A stretch of 64,000 nt of DNA from Zoogloea sp. (GTDB taxonomy: Bacteria > Pseudomonadota > Gammaproteobacteria > Burkholderiales > Rhodocyclaceae), in contig NZ_JAKLLN010000002.1 of assembly GCF_023150065.1 (NCBI RefSeq), positions 248,001 to 312,000 of the forward strand, given 5' to 3'. Below are positions 25,531 to 35,227 of the stretch, one piece after another (the first letter of the stretch is position 1; each line of letters opens with the position of its first letter). The notes beneath the pieces were generated by a model, which saw only the letters and a program-made list of their open reading frames with translations, did no database searches and was not told where the DNA came from. The position numbers were made by a program, and so were the translations under genes.

Positions 25531-27357
25531 ATGCGCATCGTCGTGACGACTTTCAAGGGCGCTCCGCTGGCTGAGCCCATCCAGGCGGAGTTCGGTGCCG
25601 GCGGCGGAACCATCGGGCGCGAGGCGGGGAACCGTCTCATGCTGCCTGACCCCGAGCGCCACATCTCCCGGGTCCAGGCGCGGGTTCTCGTCGAAGGCGG
25701 GAGCTACATGCTGGAGGATCTGGGGGGCAATCCGACCCTCGTCAATGATCGCCCCGTGGGGCGTGGAACCCGTGTGCGGCTCAACGATGGTGACCGGGTC
25801 TGCGTCGGGCAGTATGAGATGCGCGTTGATCAGAGCCGTGCCCAACAGGCTGCAGCCGGCGAGGGCGTCCGGTCTGCCGGCAGCGACCCGCTCGGGCTGT
25901 TTGGCGGGGCTTCGTCGGGTGGCCTGGACCCCTTCGGGGCGCCGCCCCGCAGCCCGTCCCTGATGCCTCCTCCGGCCGAGGATCCGTTCGGGGTGTTCTT
26001 CAATGCGGCGGCAGCCCCGCCCGAGCCGCCGCGGTCCGCTGCGTCCCTGCCCGATCCCTTTGCCCCGGCGCCACGTCCGGTGGCCCCGCCTCCTGCCGTG
26101 ATGGGGAGCGTGCCCGGGCTGGATGCGAGCGTCGACACCCTGTTCGGCATCCGCACGGGAGAGGGCGGCAAGGACCCTTTCGCGGGCACCTCCCTTTCGG
26201 GCAATGCTGCGCCGTCCCTGGGTCAGGCGTCCGTCGTCGATGATCCCCTGGCGCTTTTTGGTGGTGCGGTCCGGGAAGCAGTACCCAACCCGGTGCGCGA
26301 CGATGCGTCGCTGCTCGCCGAGAACATCGGGCTGCCCCGGCCCCTTGCCACGCCGGTGTCGCCTCCGGCTCCCGAGCGGGTTGCGGAAGTGCCGCCTGCG
26401 CCGGCCCAGGCCCCTGCGGCAGTGACGCTCTCGCCCGAGCCGCCGGTGCGTGATGTGGCCGGCGCCACGCCACCGGGGGCGGGCATCGTGCTGTCCTGGT
26501 CCGCCAGTGAAGGCGCCAATGGCGCACCTGCACCGGCCCGGGAGATGGGGGCGCTGCCCCAGACGGAGATCTACGAGCGCCGCAAGGATGCGCCGCCCTC
26601 GACGCCCCGCCCGCCGCGGGCTGCCGGTGCGCAGGCCTTTGACGTGGTCCTCACGCCGCCGCCGTCCCTGTCGCCGGCCGCCGCGCCCACTGATCCGATA
26701 CCCGAGCCGGCTGCGCCCGCTGCTGCCGCGCCCGTTGCGCCCGCCGCACCGGATATCCAGGCGGCGCTGCTGGCCGCCTTCCAGCGCGGTCTGGGCATGC
26801 CGATCTACGCCCACGGGGGGCTGACCCCCGAGCGCATGGAGCAACTGGGGGTGGTGGTGCGGGAGTCCGTGGCCGGCACCATGGGCCTGCTCAAGGCCAG
26901 GGCCCTGACCAAACGCGAGTTCCGGGCCGACATGACGATGATCGTCAGCCGCGAGAACAACCCCCTCAAGTTCGCGCCGGACCTGGAGTTCGCCTTGTTC
27001 CAGCTGCTCGAGCCCAAGGGCGGCGGCTTCCTGGCGGCGGAGCCGGCGATGCGCGACGCCTATCTCGACCTGCGTTCCCATCAGTTCGGCTTTCTGGCCG
27101 GCATGCGGGCGGCGATCGGCGGGCTGATCGAGCGCTTCAAGCCCGAGGTGCTGGAGAAGCGCATCAGCCATGGCGGCTTCCTGGCCAGCGTGCTGCCGGG
27201 GGCGCGCAAGGCCCGCCTGTGGGATCTCTACGAGCAGCACTATGCGGCGATTTCCCAGGAGGCCGAGGACGATTTCGATGCGCTGTTCGGACGGGAGTTT
27301 CTGAAGGCCTACGAGGCGCAGATCGAGCGTCTCAGGGACGAGGCGGAGGAGCAGTGA
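25531..27357 (+). CDS. tagH: T6SS FHA-domain protein TagH (Fha)
   Basis: Fha is the phospho-threonine-binding scaffold of T6SS post-translational control; it is the substrate of PpkA and PppA in Pseudomonas. Of the 608 residues, the first 90 are an FHA domain (GTIGREAGNRLMLPDPE, HISRVQARVL, NPTLVNDRPVGRG). A long Pro/Ala-rich linker follows (about 100-410). The C-terminal VI_FHA domain includes LLKARALTKREFRADM and NNPLKFAPDLEFALFQLL. The ATG at 25531 is chosen over a TTG two codons upstream. The stop codon overlaps the start of the phosphatase gene, showing coupling. Confidence 0.94.
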   Translation: MRIVVTTFKGAPLAEPIQAEFGAGGGTIGREAGNRLMLPDPERHISRVQARVLVEGGSYMLEDLGGNPTLVNDRPVGRGTRVRLNDGDRVCVGQYEMRVDQSRAQQAAAGEGVRSAGSDPLGLFGGASSGGLDPFGAPPRSPSLMPPPAEDPFGVFFNAAAAPPEPPRSAASLPDPFAPAPRPVAPPPAVMGSVPGLDASVDTLFGIRTGEGGKDPFAGTSLSGNAAPSLGQASVVDDPLALFGGAVREAVPNPVRDDASLLAENIGLPRPLATPVSPPAPERVAEVPPAPAQAPAAVTLSPEPPVRDVAGATPPGAGIVLSWSASEGANGAPAPAREMGALPQTEIYERRKDAPPSTPRPPRAAGAQAFDVVLTPPPSLSPAAAPTDPIPEPAAPAAAAPVAPAAPDIQAALLAAFQRGLGMPIYAHGGLTPERMEQLGVVVRESVAGTMGLLKARALTKREFRADMTMIVSRENNPLKFAPDLEFALFQLLEPKGGGFLAAEPAMRDAYLDLRSHQFGFLAGMRAAIGGLIERFKPEVLEKRISHGGFLASVLPGARKARLWDLYEQHYAAISQEAEDDFDALFGREFLKAYEAQIERLRDEAEEQ

Positions 27358-28151
27358 TGGACCGGTCTATCGCCCTCGAAACGGCCTATCTCTCGAAGCC
27401 CGGCGGCAGGGGCTATAACGAGGATGCCTGCGGCTTCTGGAGCAACGACAGTGCGGCTTGCTGGGTCGTCTCGGATGGGGCGGGGGGGCATGGCAGCGGT
27501 GACATCGCGTCGCGGCTGGTGGTCAGCAGCATCCTCGAGGCGTTCTCCGCCAACCCGTCGGTCAGTTCGGACCGGGCCATCGAGCTCCTGCGCCACGCCA
27601 ATGACGCGGTGATCAACGCCAAGCAGAGCGGCGTGACCAAGGACGACATGCACGCCACGGTGGCCCTGCTGATGGTGGATCGGGCCACGGAATCGGCGAT
27701 CTGGGGGCACGTGGGGGATACCCGGATCTACCTGTTCCGCGACGGCGACATTGCCTACCGCACCCGTGACCACAGCCTGGTGCAGAGTTTCATCGATGCG
27801 GGCTACAGCAGCCCGAGCGATCTCCGCACCCATCCCCAGCGCAGTCTGCTCACCTCCGCCATCGGCTCCGCCGAGACCATCGAGCTGTCGGTGGCCGGGT
27901 CGCTGGTGGGGCTGAAGCAGGGCGACGCCTTCCTGATCTGCACCGATGGATGGTGGGAGTATGTGGACGAGAACTGCATGCTGTCCCAGCTGGCGGGGTC
28001 GATCGAGGCCAATGACTGGCTGGTGAGCATGGCCCTGCAGGTGGAGCGGGTTGCCAAGGCCGAGAACGACAACTTCAGTGCGGTGGGGGTGTTCTACGGA
28101 GCCCGGCCTGCCACCACCACCGTCATCCGGCCCTATCCTTCGGGCCAGTGA
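27357..28151 (+). CDS. pppA: PP2C-family protein phosphatase PppA (T6SS regulation)
   Basis: Removes phosphate from the FHA protein and so turns secretion off. The 264-aa PP2C domain has the metal-binding motifs in order: NEDAC (about 21-25), SDGAGGHGSG (about 39-48), WGHVGDTRIYLF, CTDGWWEYV and AENDNFSAV. The ATG overlaps the tagH stop by 1 bp. It is the last gene of the rightward block, convergent with tagF 36 bp away. The matching kinase is encoded 15 kb further right. Confidence 0.93.
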   Translation: MDRSIALETAYLSKPGGRGYNEDACGFWSNDSAACWVVSDGAGGHGSGDIASRLVVSSILEAFSANPSVSSDRAIELLRHANDAVINAKQSGVTKDDMHATVALLMVDRATESAIWGHVGDTRIYLFRDGDIAYRTRDHSLVQSFIDAGYSSPSDLRTHPQRSLLTSAIGSAETIELSVAGSLVGLKQGDAFLICTDGWWEYVDENCMLSQLAGSIEANDWLVSMALQVERVAKAENDNFSAVGVFYGARPATTTVIRPYPSGQ

Positions 28152-28187
28152 GCGGCGGCCTGCGCGTGGCCTTGAGGGCGCGGCCGG

Positions 28188-28859
28188 TCAGGCTCCGCCA
28201 CTGCCCTGGAGCATGTCCACGAAGGCCGGACCGGATGGCAGATGGGTGTGGGCGATGGCCTGTTGTCCGTCACTGTCCCACCACAGGCTGTACCCCCCCA
28301 GCAGTTCATTGAGCGCTTCGCCGGCCAGCCCGTCCAGGGCCGGCGCCTGGCCCGGGTGGCGGGGCAGCGGGCAGGCCCGGTTGCGGGCCTTCAGCATGGC
28401 GAGGGCTGCGCCGCCGGCGGGGGAGGGCCCCAGGTCGAGGGGGCCGGCCGCCGTCAGGGCGGCCTCGAAGCCCGCCACCGTGGCCTCGTGGGTCAGGCAG
28501 GCCCGGGCGGCATCCTCAAGGCGGTTCAGCCACGCGTCCAGCGCCGCTGCGTGGGGTGCGGACCAGCTGAAGGGTGGGAGTGCTGTGCATACCGTGAGCG
28601 GAAAGTAGCGCCCGACCCGATCCACGGAGGGGAGCAGGATGCCGCTCCAGCTGCGGCCGTCCACCACCCCCGGGGCGAGCACGAAACGCCAGACCGGCGC
28701 CCGCAGGTAGGCGGACAGCCAGTTTCCTCCCAGTGCGCGCTGACTGTCGACGATCACCCCCTGCAGCCAGGTGTCCCAGCCGGTGATGAATTCCTGTTCC
28801 AGCCGGCGCTGGGCAAAATCACCCAGCGCGGGCAGCTTCCCGTACCAGCCTGCGGTCAT
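28188..28859 (-). CDS. tagF: T6SS negative regulator TagF (ImpM family)
   Basis: TagF represses T6SS assembly after translation, in Pseudomonas through Fha. The 223-aa protein opens with the family hallmark GWYGKLPALGDFAQRRL and shows FITGWDTWLQ, WSGILLPSVDRVGRYFPLT and the C-terminal YSLWWDSDG. It is the last gene of the leftward tssJKLM-tagF block, 46 bp after tssM. Confidence 0.95.
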   Translation of the reverse strand: MTAGWYGKLPALGDFAQRRLEQEFITGWDTWLQGVIVDSQRALGGNWLSAYLRAPVWRFVLAPGVVDGRSWSGILLPSVDRVGRYFPLTVCTALPPFSWSAPHAAALDAWLNRLEDAARACLTHEATVAGFEAALTAAGPLDLGPSPAGGAALAMLKARNRACPLPRHPGQAPALDGLAGEALNELLGGYSLWWDSDGQQAIAHTHLPSGPAFVDMLQGSGGA

Positions 28860-28905
28860 CGTCGGGCTCCTGTGTGACGGTTCCGGTTATCCCGCCCCTG
28901 CGGGG

Positions 28906-31900
28906 CTAGAGGCCCCCGGGGCAGCGGAACTCGGCGAGCTCGCGCAGCCGGAAGGGGTTCTGGACACTCCCCGCGGTGACTTCGAAACTTGCGCTGCGGC
29001 CGTCCACGTCGAAGCTCACGCGGAATTTCTCCGGCGCCCCCAGGCTTTCGATGCGGGCCTTGTCGAAGAGCCGGAACAGCGCCCACGGGCCTTCGGTGGA
29101 GAAGCCGGAGTTGCCTCCGGCAGAGGGCGGATTGACCTGCACCCGGGCGCTGAGGCCGCCCTTGGCGCCGGGCCACTGCACCGACTGGAGCACCTGCGGG
29201 CCGTGGGCGTAGCGGATCAGCTGGCCATCCACGTCGAGGGTGATCTGGGTGAGCGCCGGGTCCATCTCGAGGGGCTTGAAGTCGAGGCGCAGGGTGCCGC
29301 CGCTGCGGAAGAACACGTCCCGGATGACGGCTGCCCGCTGGAACTGCACCAGGCTGCCCGGGTCGCCCAGGGACTGTTCCTGGACCTTCTTGAAGGTCCA
29401 TTGGCGGGTGGAGGTGTCCACGTACTGGGCCAGGTTCTTCTGGAAGAAGTCGTCGATGACGCCGCCGGGGGCGAACAGGCGGGCGAAGTCTTCCCGGGTG
29501 ACATCGCGGCTGCTGCCCCGGGTGAAGGGGTAGCGGCCCTCGATAGCGCGCTGGCAGAACTGGCCGACCTGGCCGCCCACATTGGCCGACAGGTTTTCGC
29601 GGGTGGCCGAGAGGGCCTGGCTGACACCGGCGCTGGAGATCTGCTGCAGCATCGAGCGCAGGGGCTCGGGCATGCGCGCGCCTTCGGCCTTCACCTTGGC
29701 GGCGGTGCCGCCCGGCGGTGGCGCCACCTTGTCGCGCAGGGCGGTCTCGGTGGCGGTGAGATTGACGTAGACCTCGTTGAGCAGGGCCATCACGCCGTCG
29801 ATGGGGGCGGTCTTGCCGTCGCCGCTGTCCACCAGGTTGCGGATCGGCGCGAAGTGCTCGTCCACCATGCTCTCCTGGGACGGGCCCTGGGGGCCGCGCA
29901 CGCTGGCGACGGGGTCGAAGCCGAGGATCTTGCCCAGCTCCTGGCGGGCGCCGGAGATCTTCTCCTTGGCGGCGTCCACCACGGTCTTGTCCTCGGGCTT
30001 GCGGCTCAGGGAGGTCTCCCGGGCCACCGCCTTCAGGAAGCGCGGCAGGGGCGAGTCCGGGGCCGACAGGGTGCGGGCCTGCTGGATGCTCTGTTGCAGG
30101 CTGGCGGAGCGGATCAGGGTCACGTCCCGCAGATACTCGTCCCACACCGCGATGTAGTCCGCCAGGTAGAGCCGGCGGACGTCCTCGATGAGGCGGGCGG
30201 CGTCGGGCGGGGTGCCCGCAGCGCTGCCCAGTACCCAGGTCTCCTCGCCGGCCAGCTGCTTGGTGACGCGTCCGACTTCCCGGTCGAAGCCCTTGTAGTA
30301 GCCGTCGTGGGTGTACAGGCCGGCGATGCCCTTGGTCAGGGGCTGGCCGCTCTTGCGCACGAAGACCAGCGCGGCGGACGGCCCGGCGGCCCGGTCGAGG
30401 GCGAAGTCGGGGATGTCCCGGCCAACGCCCTGGCGCTTGAGGCGGCTATACACGCGCGCCGGCAGCGAGAAACGCAGCAGCTGGTTGCGGGCCTGGGCGA
30501 CCAGGGCACTGTCGGTGGCCACCGGCGAATTGACGGCGCCATCGGCGAACAGATTGTCCAGGTGCTGGTTGAGGGCGCTGCGCTGGTCGGTGGTGGCGCC
30601 GGCGGGGAGGGTCCGCTCCCAGTCACTGGTGATCCAGGCCTTCAGCGCCTCGGCGTTGAAGCGGGCCGGGTCCTGGAGCATGAGGTAGGCCTTGAGGGCT
30701 TCGTAGGTGAACTCCAGGTTGCCCCGGGACAGGCTGTCGCGCAGCTGGGTGTCAATGCGTTGGGCGATGCGGGGCATCAGCGCGTCCCGCAGGAGGTTGT
30801 GATAGGCCTGCCCGGCCGCCGCATCAAGCTTTTCATCCTGGGCCAGGCCGAAGCCCAGGGATATGGGCGTGTTGCCATTGGGGCGGGCGGCGGTGACGGA
30901 CACGCCCTGCACCGCATCGATCACCGGCAGCAGTCCGAGCAGATCGTCGAGGGGTAGGTCCGAGGCCTGGACCGTGACGGGCTTCAGCTCGGCCACCCGG
31001 GCATTCACCTCGTCGATGTAGCCGCGGTTGCCGATGTAGGAGAGGGTCCAGGCCAGCAGCAGCCCCACCGACACCAGGCCGATGGCGGCAAAGGCGGCCA
31101 GGCGGATCAGCCCGCGGCGGCGCTCCCAGGCGAGGTTGGCCTTGCCGATGCCCTGCTCGGCAAAGATCACCTCGCGCAGCAGGCGCGTCATGAAGAAGCT
31201 CTTGCCCGAGCCGAACTGGGGCGGAAGGACACGCCGCTCCAGGCTGAAGGCGCCGCCCAGGGTGGCCAGCACGCGGTCGATGGGGCTGCCTTCCTGGGTG
31301 CCGCTGGTGAAATAGACGCCGCGCACGAGGGCGTCGTGCTTGAAGCCCGACGAGGCGAAGATCTGCTCGATGAAGCTGCCGAGCAGGCGGGTGGCGCCGG
31401 CAAACTGGTGGGGAAAGGCGGCAATGGCCTCGCGCCGGGACAGGTCGCGCTCGGTCTGCAGGCGCTCCAGCAGCTGGCCATCGATGCGTGCCTGGAGGCC
31501 GGCAAAGCGCGCACCCAGGCCGGCCAGGGGCTTGGCGTCATCGTCCAGGGGCAGGGTGGTGCCCCATACCTGGTCGCGGGCGTCCTTGCCCAGGTTGCCG
31601 AAGAACTCCTGGAAGCCGGCGATCAGGTCGGACTTGGTGACCAGCACGTAGATCGGCAGGCGCACGCCGAGCTCGGTGTAGAGCTCGTGGATGCGCTCGC
31701 GCAGGGCGGCGGCGTGGGCGCTGGCGGCGGCTTCGTTCTGGGTGAGCAGGTCGCTCAGGGAGATGGTCAGCAGGACACCGTTGAGGGGCTGGCGGGGGCG
31801 GGATTTTTTGAGCAGGGCCAGGAATTCACGCCACGCCCCCTTGTCGGTCTCCCGGTCGGAGTCCTGGGTGGTGTAGCGGCCGGCGGTGTCCAGCAGCACG

Positions 31901-32463
31901 GCTTCGTCGGAAAACCACCAGTCGCAGTTGCGGGTGCCGCCCACGCCCTTGACCTGATGCCCGCCGCTGCCTTCGGCCAGGGGAAAGCGCAGGCCGGAGT
32001 TGATCAGCGCGGTGGTCTTGCCGGAGCCGGGGGCGCCGATGAAGACGTACCAGGGCAGCTCGTAGAGATAGCGGCTCGAGCCCATGGCGGCGAGCTTGTC
32101 GAGAGCGCCGCCCTTGGTTTCGCCGCCCATCCGGCGCTGCTTGAGCACGGCGGTGCCGTCGGCAAAGCGCTGGCGCAGGATCTGCAGCTCCGGGGATTCT
32201 TCCTTCTGGGCGGGCTTGCCGGCGATGCCGTCGATCAGTTCGGCGTTCTTCTTGCGCGCTTTCCAGCCCCGGTAGGCCAGGTGGCCGACGATGGCCAGCA
32301 CGCACAGCACGATGAGCACCAGCCGGGCGGTGTCCGACTCGAGGGGGGCATGGCCGGCGATGGCGATGAGGGGCCCCACGTACCAGATCACCAGGCTTAG
32401 GGCGATGAGGCCGACGATGGTGATGGCGACGGGGTGAAGGAGGGCCTTGAAAAAGCTTTTCAT
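28906..32463 (-). CDS. tssM: T6SS inner-membrane complex protein TssM (IcmF family)
   Basis: TssM spans the inner membrane and links TssL to the outer-membrane lipoprotein TssJ. The 1185-aa protein has an N-terminal transmembrane hairpin (about 11-37 and 46-64), a cytoplasmic NTPase-like domain with Walker A GAPGSGKT at 143-150 and a Walker-B-like EAVLLDTAGRY at 187-197, a third membrane span near 453-477, and a long periplasmic part. The start MKSFFKALLHPVAI at 32463 gives the correct N-terminal hairpin; the frame stays open further upstream but only as an out-of-frame overlap with tssL. It begins 16 bp after the tssL stop. Confidence 0.97.
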   Translation of the reverse strand: MKSFFKALLHPVAITIVGLIALSLVIWYVGPLIAIAGHAPLESDTARLVLIVLCVLAIVGHLAYRGWKARKKNAELIDGIAGKPAQKEESPELQILRQRFADGTAVLKQRRMGGETKGGALDKLAAMGSSRYLYELPWYVFIGAPGSGKTTALINSGLRFPLAEGSGGHQVKGVGGTRNCDWWFSDEAVLLDTAGRYTTQDSDRETDKGAWREFLALLKKSRPRQPLNGVLLTISLSDLLTQNEAAASAHAAALRERIHELYTELGVRLPIYVLVTKSDLIAGFQEFFGNLGKDARDQVWGTTLPLDDDAKPLAGLGARFAGLQARIDGQLLERLQTERDLSRREAIAAFPHQFAGATRLLGSFIEQIFASSGFKHDALVRGVYFTSGTQEGSPIDRVLATLGGAFSLERRVLPPQFGSGKSFFMTRLLREVIFAEQGIGKANLAWERRRGLIRLAAFAAIGLVSVGLLLAWTLSYIGNRGYIDEVNARVAELKPVTVQASDLPLDDLLGLLPVIDAVQGVSVTAARPNGNTPISLGFGLAQDEKLDAAAGQAYHNLLRDALMPRIAQRIDTQLRDSLSRGNLEFTYEALKAYLMLQDPARFNAEALKAWITSDWERTLPAGATTDQRSALNQHLDNLFADGAVNSPVATDSALVAQARNQLLRFSLPARVYSRLKRQGVGRDIPDFALDRAAGPSAALVFVRKSGQPLTKGIAGLYTHDGYYKGFDREVGRVTKQLAGEETWVLGSAAGTPPDAARLIEDVRRLYLADYIAVWDEYLRDVTLIRSASLQQSIQQARTLSAPDSPLPRFLKAVARETSLSRKPEDKTVVDAAKEKISGARQELGKILGFDPVASVRGPQGPSQESMVDEHFAPIRNLVDSGDGKTAPIDGVMALLNEVYVNLTATETALRDKVAPPPGGTAAKVKAEGARMPEPLRSMLQQISSAGVSQALSATRENLSANVGGQVGQFCQRAIEGRYPFTRGSSRDVTREDFARLFAPGGVIDDFFQKNLAQYVDTSTRQWTFKKVQEQSLGDPGSLVQFQRAAVIRDVFFRSGGTLRLDFKPLEMDPALTQITLDVDGQLIRYAHGPQVLQSVQWPGAKGGLSARVQVNPPSAGGNSGFSTEGPWALFRLFDKARIESLGAPEKFRVSFDVDGRSASFEVTAGSVQNPFRLRELAEFRCPGGL

Positions 32464-32479
32464 GGGGGTGTCCAGCGGA

Positions 32480-33793
32480 TCAGTTGCCCGGAGCCGGGGG
32501 GAACACGACGATCTCGACGCGCCGGTTGCGGGCGCGCCCTTCGGGCGAGTCGTTGGAGGCGACCGGCACGCTCTCGGCCATGCCCTCGGCCTTGATGCCG
32601 CCGTTGCCCGGCAGGCGCGCGGCCAGCAGGGCCGCCACTGCGTCGGCGCGGGCCTTGGAGAGGTGCCAGTTGGACGGGAAGCGCGCCGAGCGGATCGGCT
32701 GGTTGTCGGTGTGGCCGCGGACCACCACGCTGCCGCCCAGCTTGCCGATGGCGGTGCCGATGTGGTCGAGCAGTTCGATGAAGGTGGCCGAGGGGGTGGC
32801 GCTGCCCGGGTCGAAGAGCCCGTCGCCTTGGGTGAGCACGATGCTCCGGTCGGCCAGGTCCTGCACCACCAGGCGGCCCGAGCGCACATCGGCGGCCAGC
32901 TGGCCGGCCAGCCGGTCGGGGGCCGGGGCGGTGGGCGGCGGCGCCTTGGCGACGGCGCTGCGGGGCGTCACGGTGAGGGCCAGGATGTCGGAGAAGGTCG
33001 GGTCGGACTGGCGGTTGAGGGCGAAGGAGGCGCCGACATACACCAGGCCGGTGAGCGCTGCGGCCACGGCCGCCACCGCCCACACGGGCAGGCTGTCGCG
33101 CAGGGGTTTGCGCTGGCTGGCGCTGGTGCGCCAGTCGGGGGAGAGCTCCCGGTCGGGTTCGCTGCGCACCCGGCTGAGCATGGCGTAAAGGCGCTCGCGC
33201 ACCTGTTCGAGCTGGGCCGCGCCGTTCTGCAGGACGCGGTAACGGCCCTCGAAGCCGAGGCTGATGATGAGATAGAAGAGCTCCAGCAGGTGGCGGTGGG
33301 TGTCGGGCTGCTCGGCCACCTTGCCCATCAGCTGGAAGAATTTTTCACCGCCCCAGGCTTCGTTGTGGAACTGGATCAGCAGGCTGTTCTGGGCCCAGAT
33401 CCGTTCGCCCCAGGGGGTGTTGGCGGCGGCTTCGTCGAGAAAGGTGCACAGGGCGTAGCGGGCTGCCACCACGTGCTCGTTGGGGCTGCCGGAGGCGCGG
33501 GCGCGCCGCTCGAATTCCTGTACCGCCTGGGCCAGGGTGGTGCGCAGGCCGCTGGGGTCGGGCGGGGCCACCTGGCGCAGCTGGGGGGCGAGGTTGAGCA
33601 GGGGGCTGGCGGCTGCGACGAGGGGGTTGAGCCCGGTTTCCCAGTCGAGGGCGCTCAGGTCGGTGTGTTCGAAGCGCCCTCCGCCGGGCGGCGGCGGGGG
33701 CGAGCCGGCCTGGGGGGCCGGGCGGGCGCCCGGGGACGGAATGATCAGGGTGCGATCGGCGGGCATCTGCCCGAACGGATCATCGTGTGCCAT
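32480..33793 (-). CDS. tssL: T6SS protein TssL with C-terminal OmpA domain
   Basis: TssL (DotU family) is the inner-membrane partner of TssM. The 437-aa protein has a Pro-rich cytoplasmic start, a DotU domain (YALCTFLDEAAANTPWG, HNEAWGGEKFFQLM, LELFYLIISLGFEGRYR), one membrane span (about 233-255) and a periplasmic OmpA-like domain (VVRGHTDNQPIRS) that should grip peptidoglycan. So this is the evolved TssL that needs no separate peptidoglycan anchor such as TagL. It is 65 bp downstream of tssK and 16 bp upstream of tssM. Confidence 0.97.
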   Translation of the reverse strand: MAHDDPFGQMPADRTLIIPSPGARPAPQAGSPPPPPGGGRFEHTDLSALDWETGLNPLVAAASPLLNLAPQLRQVAPPDPSGLRTTLAQAVQEFERRARASGSPNEHVVAARYALCTFLDEAAANTPWGERIWAQNSLLIQFHNEAWGGEKFFQLMGKVAEQPDTHRHLLELFYLIISLGFEGRYRVLQNGAAQLEQVRERLYAMLSRVRSEPDRELSPDWRTSASQRKPLRDSLPVWAVAAVAAALTGLVYVGASFALNRQSDPTFSDILALTVTPRSAVAKAPPPTAPAPDRLAGQLAADVRSGRLVVQDLADRSIVLTQGDGLFDPGSATPSATFIELLDHIGTAIGKLGGSVVVRGHTDNQPIRSARFPSNWHLSKARADAVAALLAARLPGNGGIKAEGMAESVPVASNDSPEGRARNRRVEIVVFPPAPGN

Positions 33794-33858
33794 GGGGCAA
33801 ACCTCTCAATGGCACCCCCGCGCCGGCGGGAGTGGAACGATTGCGCCGGGGCCCGCGC

Positions 33859-35199
33859 CTAGGCGCGGATGGCCCACAGGGAAAGATCAAGGCCGGGAAA
33901 GTCGCCGGTGACATAGATGCCGAGGGCGCCGGAGGCATCCAGCTGCTGCCAGAGGTCGCCGGTGTTGTCGAGTTCGAAGTAGGAGAAACCCGCGTGGTAG
34001 GGGATCTGCCGCGGGGCCACCGGCAGCGGACGCAGGGCGATGCCGGGCAGCTGCAGGTTGACCAGGTCGCGCATGCGCTCCAGCGGGCCGAGCTTGGCCT
34101 GGGCCGGGAAGCGGGTGCGCAGCATCTCGCCGGGGAGCTGGGCATTGACGGCCAGGATGAAGCCGGCGTTGCGCAGCAGGCTGCGGTCGATGATGTGGCC
34201 CACGTAGCGCCCCTGCTTGTGGTCCTGCAGGTCGATGGCGATGGCGTTCTGGTCGAGCAGGGTGGTGAGCCCCAGGCGGATGGCGCGGATCAGGGGCAGG
34301 AAGCACAGGTCGAGTTCGTCGTGGCAATACACCGGGAAATCCCCGGGACGGCGCTCGGTGGTGGCGAGGGTGGACAGCTCGCCGGCCACTTCGAGCAGGC
34401 GCTCGAACAGGTGGTGGGGGTGCAGCGGGCGGTCGGAGCGGAACTGGTCGAACAGCGGCTGGTAGCGGTTGACGGTCATCAGGAACAGGAAATCGGCCAC
34501 CTCGGCCACGCCACCGGCGCCCGGATGGGCCAGTCGCGAGGCCAGGGCGTCGCCGCGCTGGTGGAGCAGGGCGCTGACTTCCTTGATGTAGCCCTCGAGC
34601 ACCGGTGAGGTGGCGCTGTCGAGTACCGGGGGGATGTAGCCCCGGTCGAGGAGCAGGCTGTTGTCGGCGCGCTTTTCGGTGACACGGACCACGCCGATCC
34701 GGGTGTAGGCATCGGTGAGCGGGTCGCTCAGGGCCAGGCGCAGCTTGGGCTGCCCCACCTGGATGCCGACGGTGCCGCCTTTTTCGGTGTGGGCGTCGCT
34801 GAGTTCGAAATCCACCGGCTCATAGCGGGCCAGGCGGGCGGTGGCGTCGGCGGAATCGGGGCTGACCTCGAGGCCCTGGGCCCGTCGCAGGGGCAGCGCC
34901 AGGCAGACGATCTGGTCCTTGGCGTCCTTGGGGAAATCCAGTGCCGGCGGCGGGAGGTCGATGCCCGGAATGTCGAAGGGGGTGCCGTCGGGCAGCACGC
35001 CCCGGGCTTCGACGATGGCGAGCTTGCCGGCCAGCAGGGCGGCCTCGTCGATGACCAGGTGGGAGAAGCCCCAATGGTTGCCGAACAGGGGCGCCACGCG
35101 GGATTCGACCCACCAGGCGGCGTGGCGGTCCTGCTGCTGAAAATGCTGGGGTTGGAGAAACAGGCCTTCCGACCAGACAACCCGACTGAACCAAGACAT
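33859..35199 (-). CDS. tssK: T6SS baseplate protein TssK
   Basis: TssK trimers connect the baseplate to the TssJLM membrane complex. The 446-aa protein starts MSWFSRVVWSEGLFLQPQHF, the classic TssK N-terminus, so the start is set at 35199 even though the frame is open further upstream. Other conserved parts are LPGIALRPLPVAPRQIPYH and FSYFELDNTGDLW near the C-terminus. It begins 28 bp after the tssJ stop. Confidence 0.97.
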   Translation of the reverse strand: MSWFSRVVWSEGLFLQPQHFQQQDRHAAWWVESRVAPLFGNHWGFSHLVIDEAALLAGKLAIVEARGVLPDGTPFDIPGIDLPPPALDFPKDAKDQIVCLALPLRRAQGLEVSPDSADATARLARYEPVDFELSDAHTEKGGTVGIQVGQPKLRLALSDPLTDAYTRIGVVRVTEKRADNSLLLDRGYIPPVLDSATSPVLEGYIKEVSALLHQRGDALASRLAHPGAGGVAEVADFLFLMTVNRYQPLFDQFRSDRPLHPHHLFERLLEVAGELSTLATTERRPGDFPVYCHDELDLCFLPLIRAIRLGLTTLLDQNAIAIDLQDHKQGRYVGHIIDRSLLRNAGFILAVNAQLPGEMLRTRFPAQAKLGPLERMRDLVNLQLPGIALRPLPVAPRQIPYHAGFSYFELDNTGDLWQQLDASGALGIYVTGDFPGLDLSLWAIRA

Positions 35200-35227
35200 T
35201 GTGATGATCTCCAGGGCCGGAGGCCGG

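Noticed and set aside
28771-30957. A plus-strand open frame opposite tagF/tssM
   Set aside because: Shadow of tssM, same reasons; TssM signatures are unambiguous on the minus strand.
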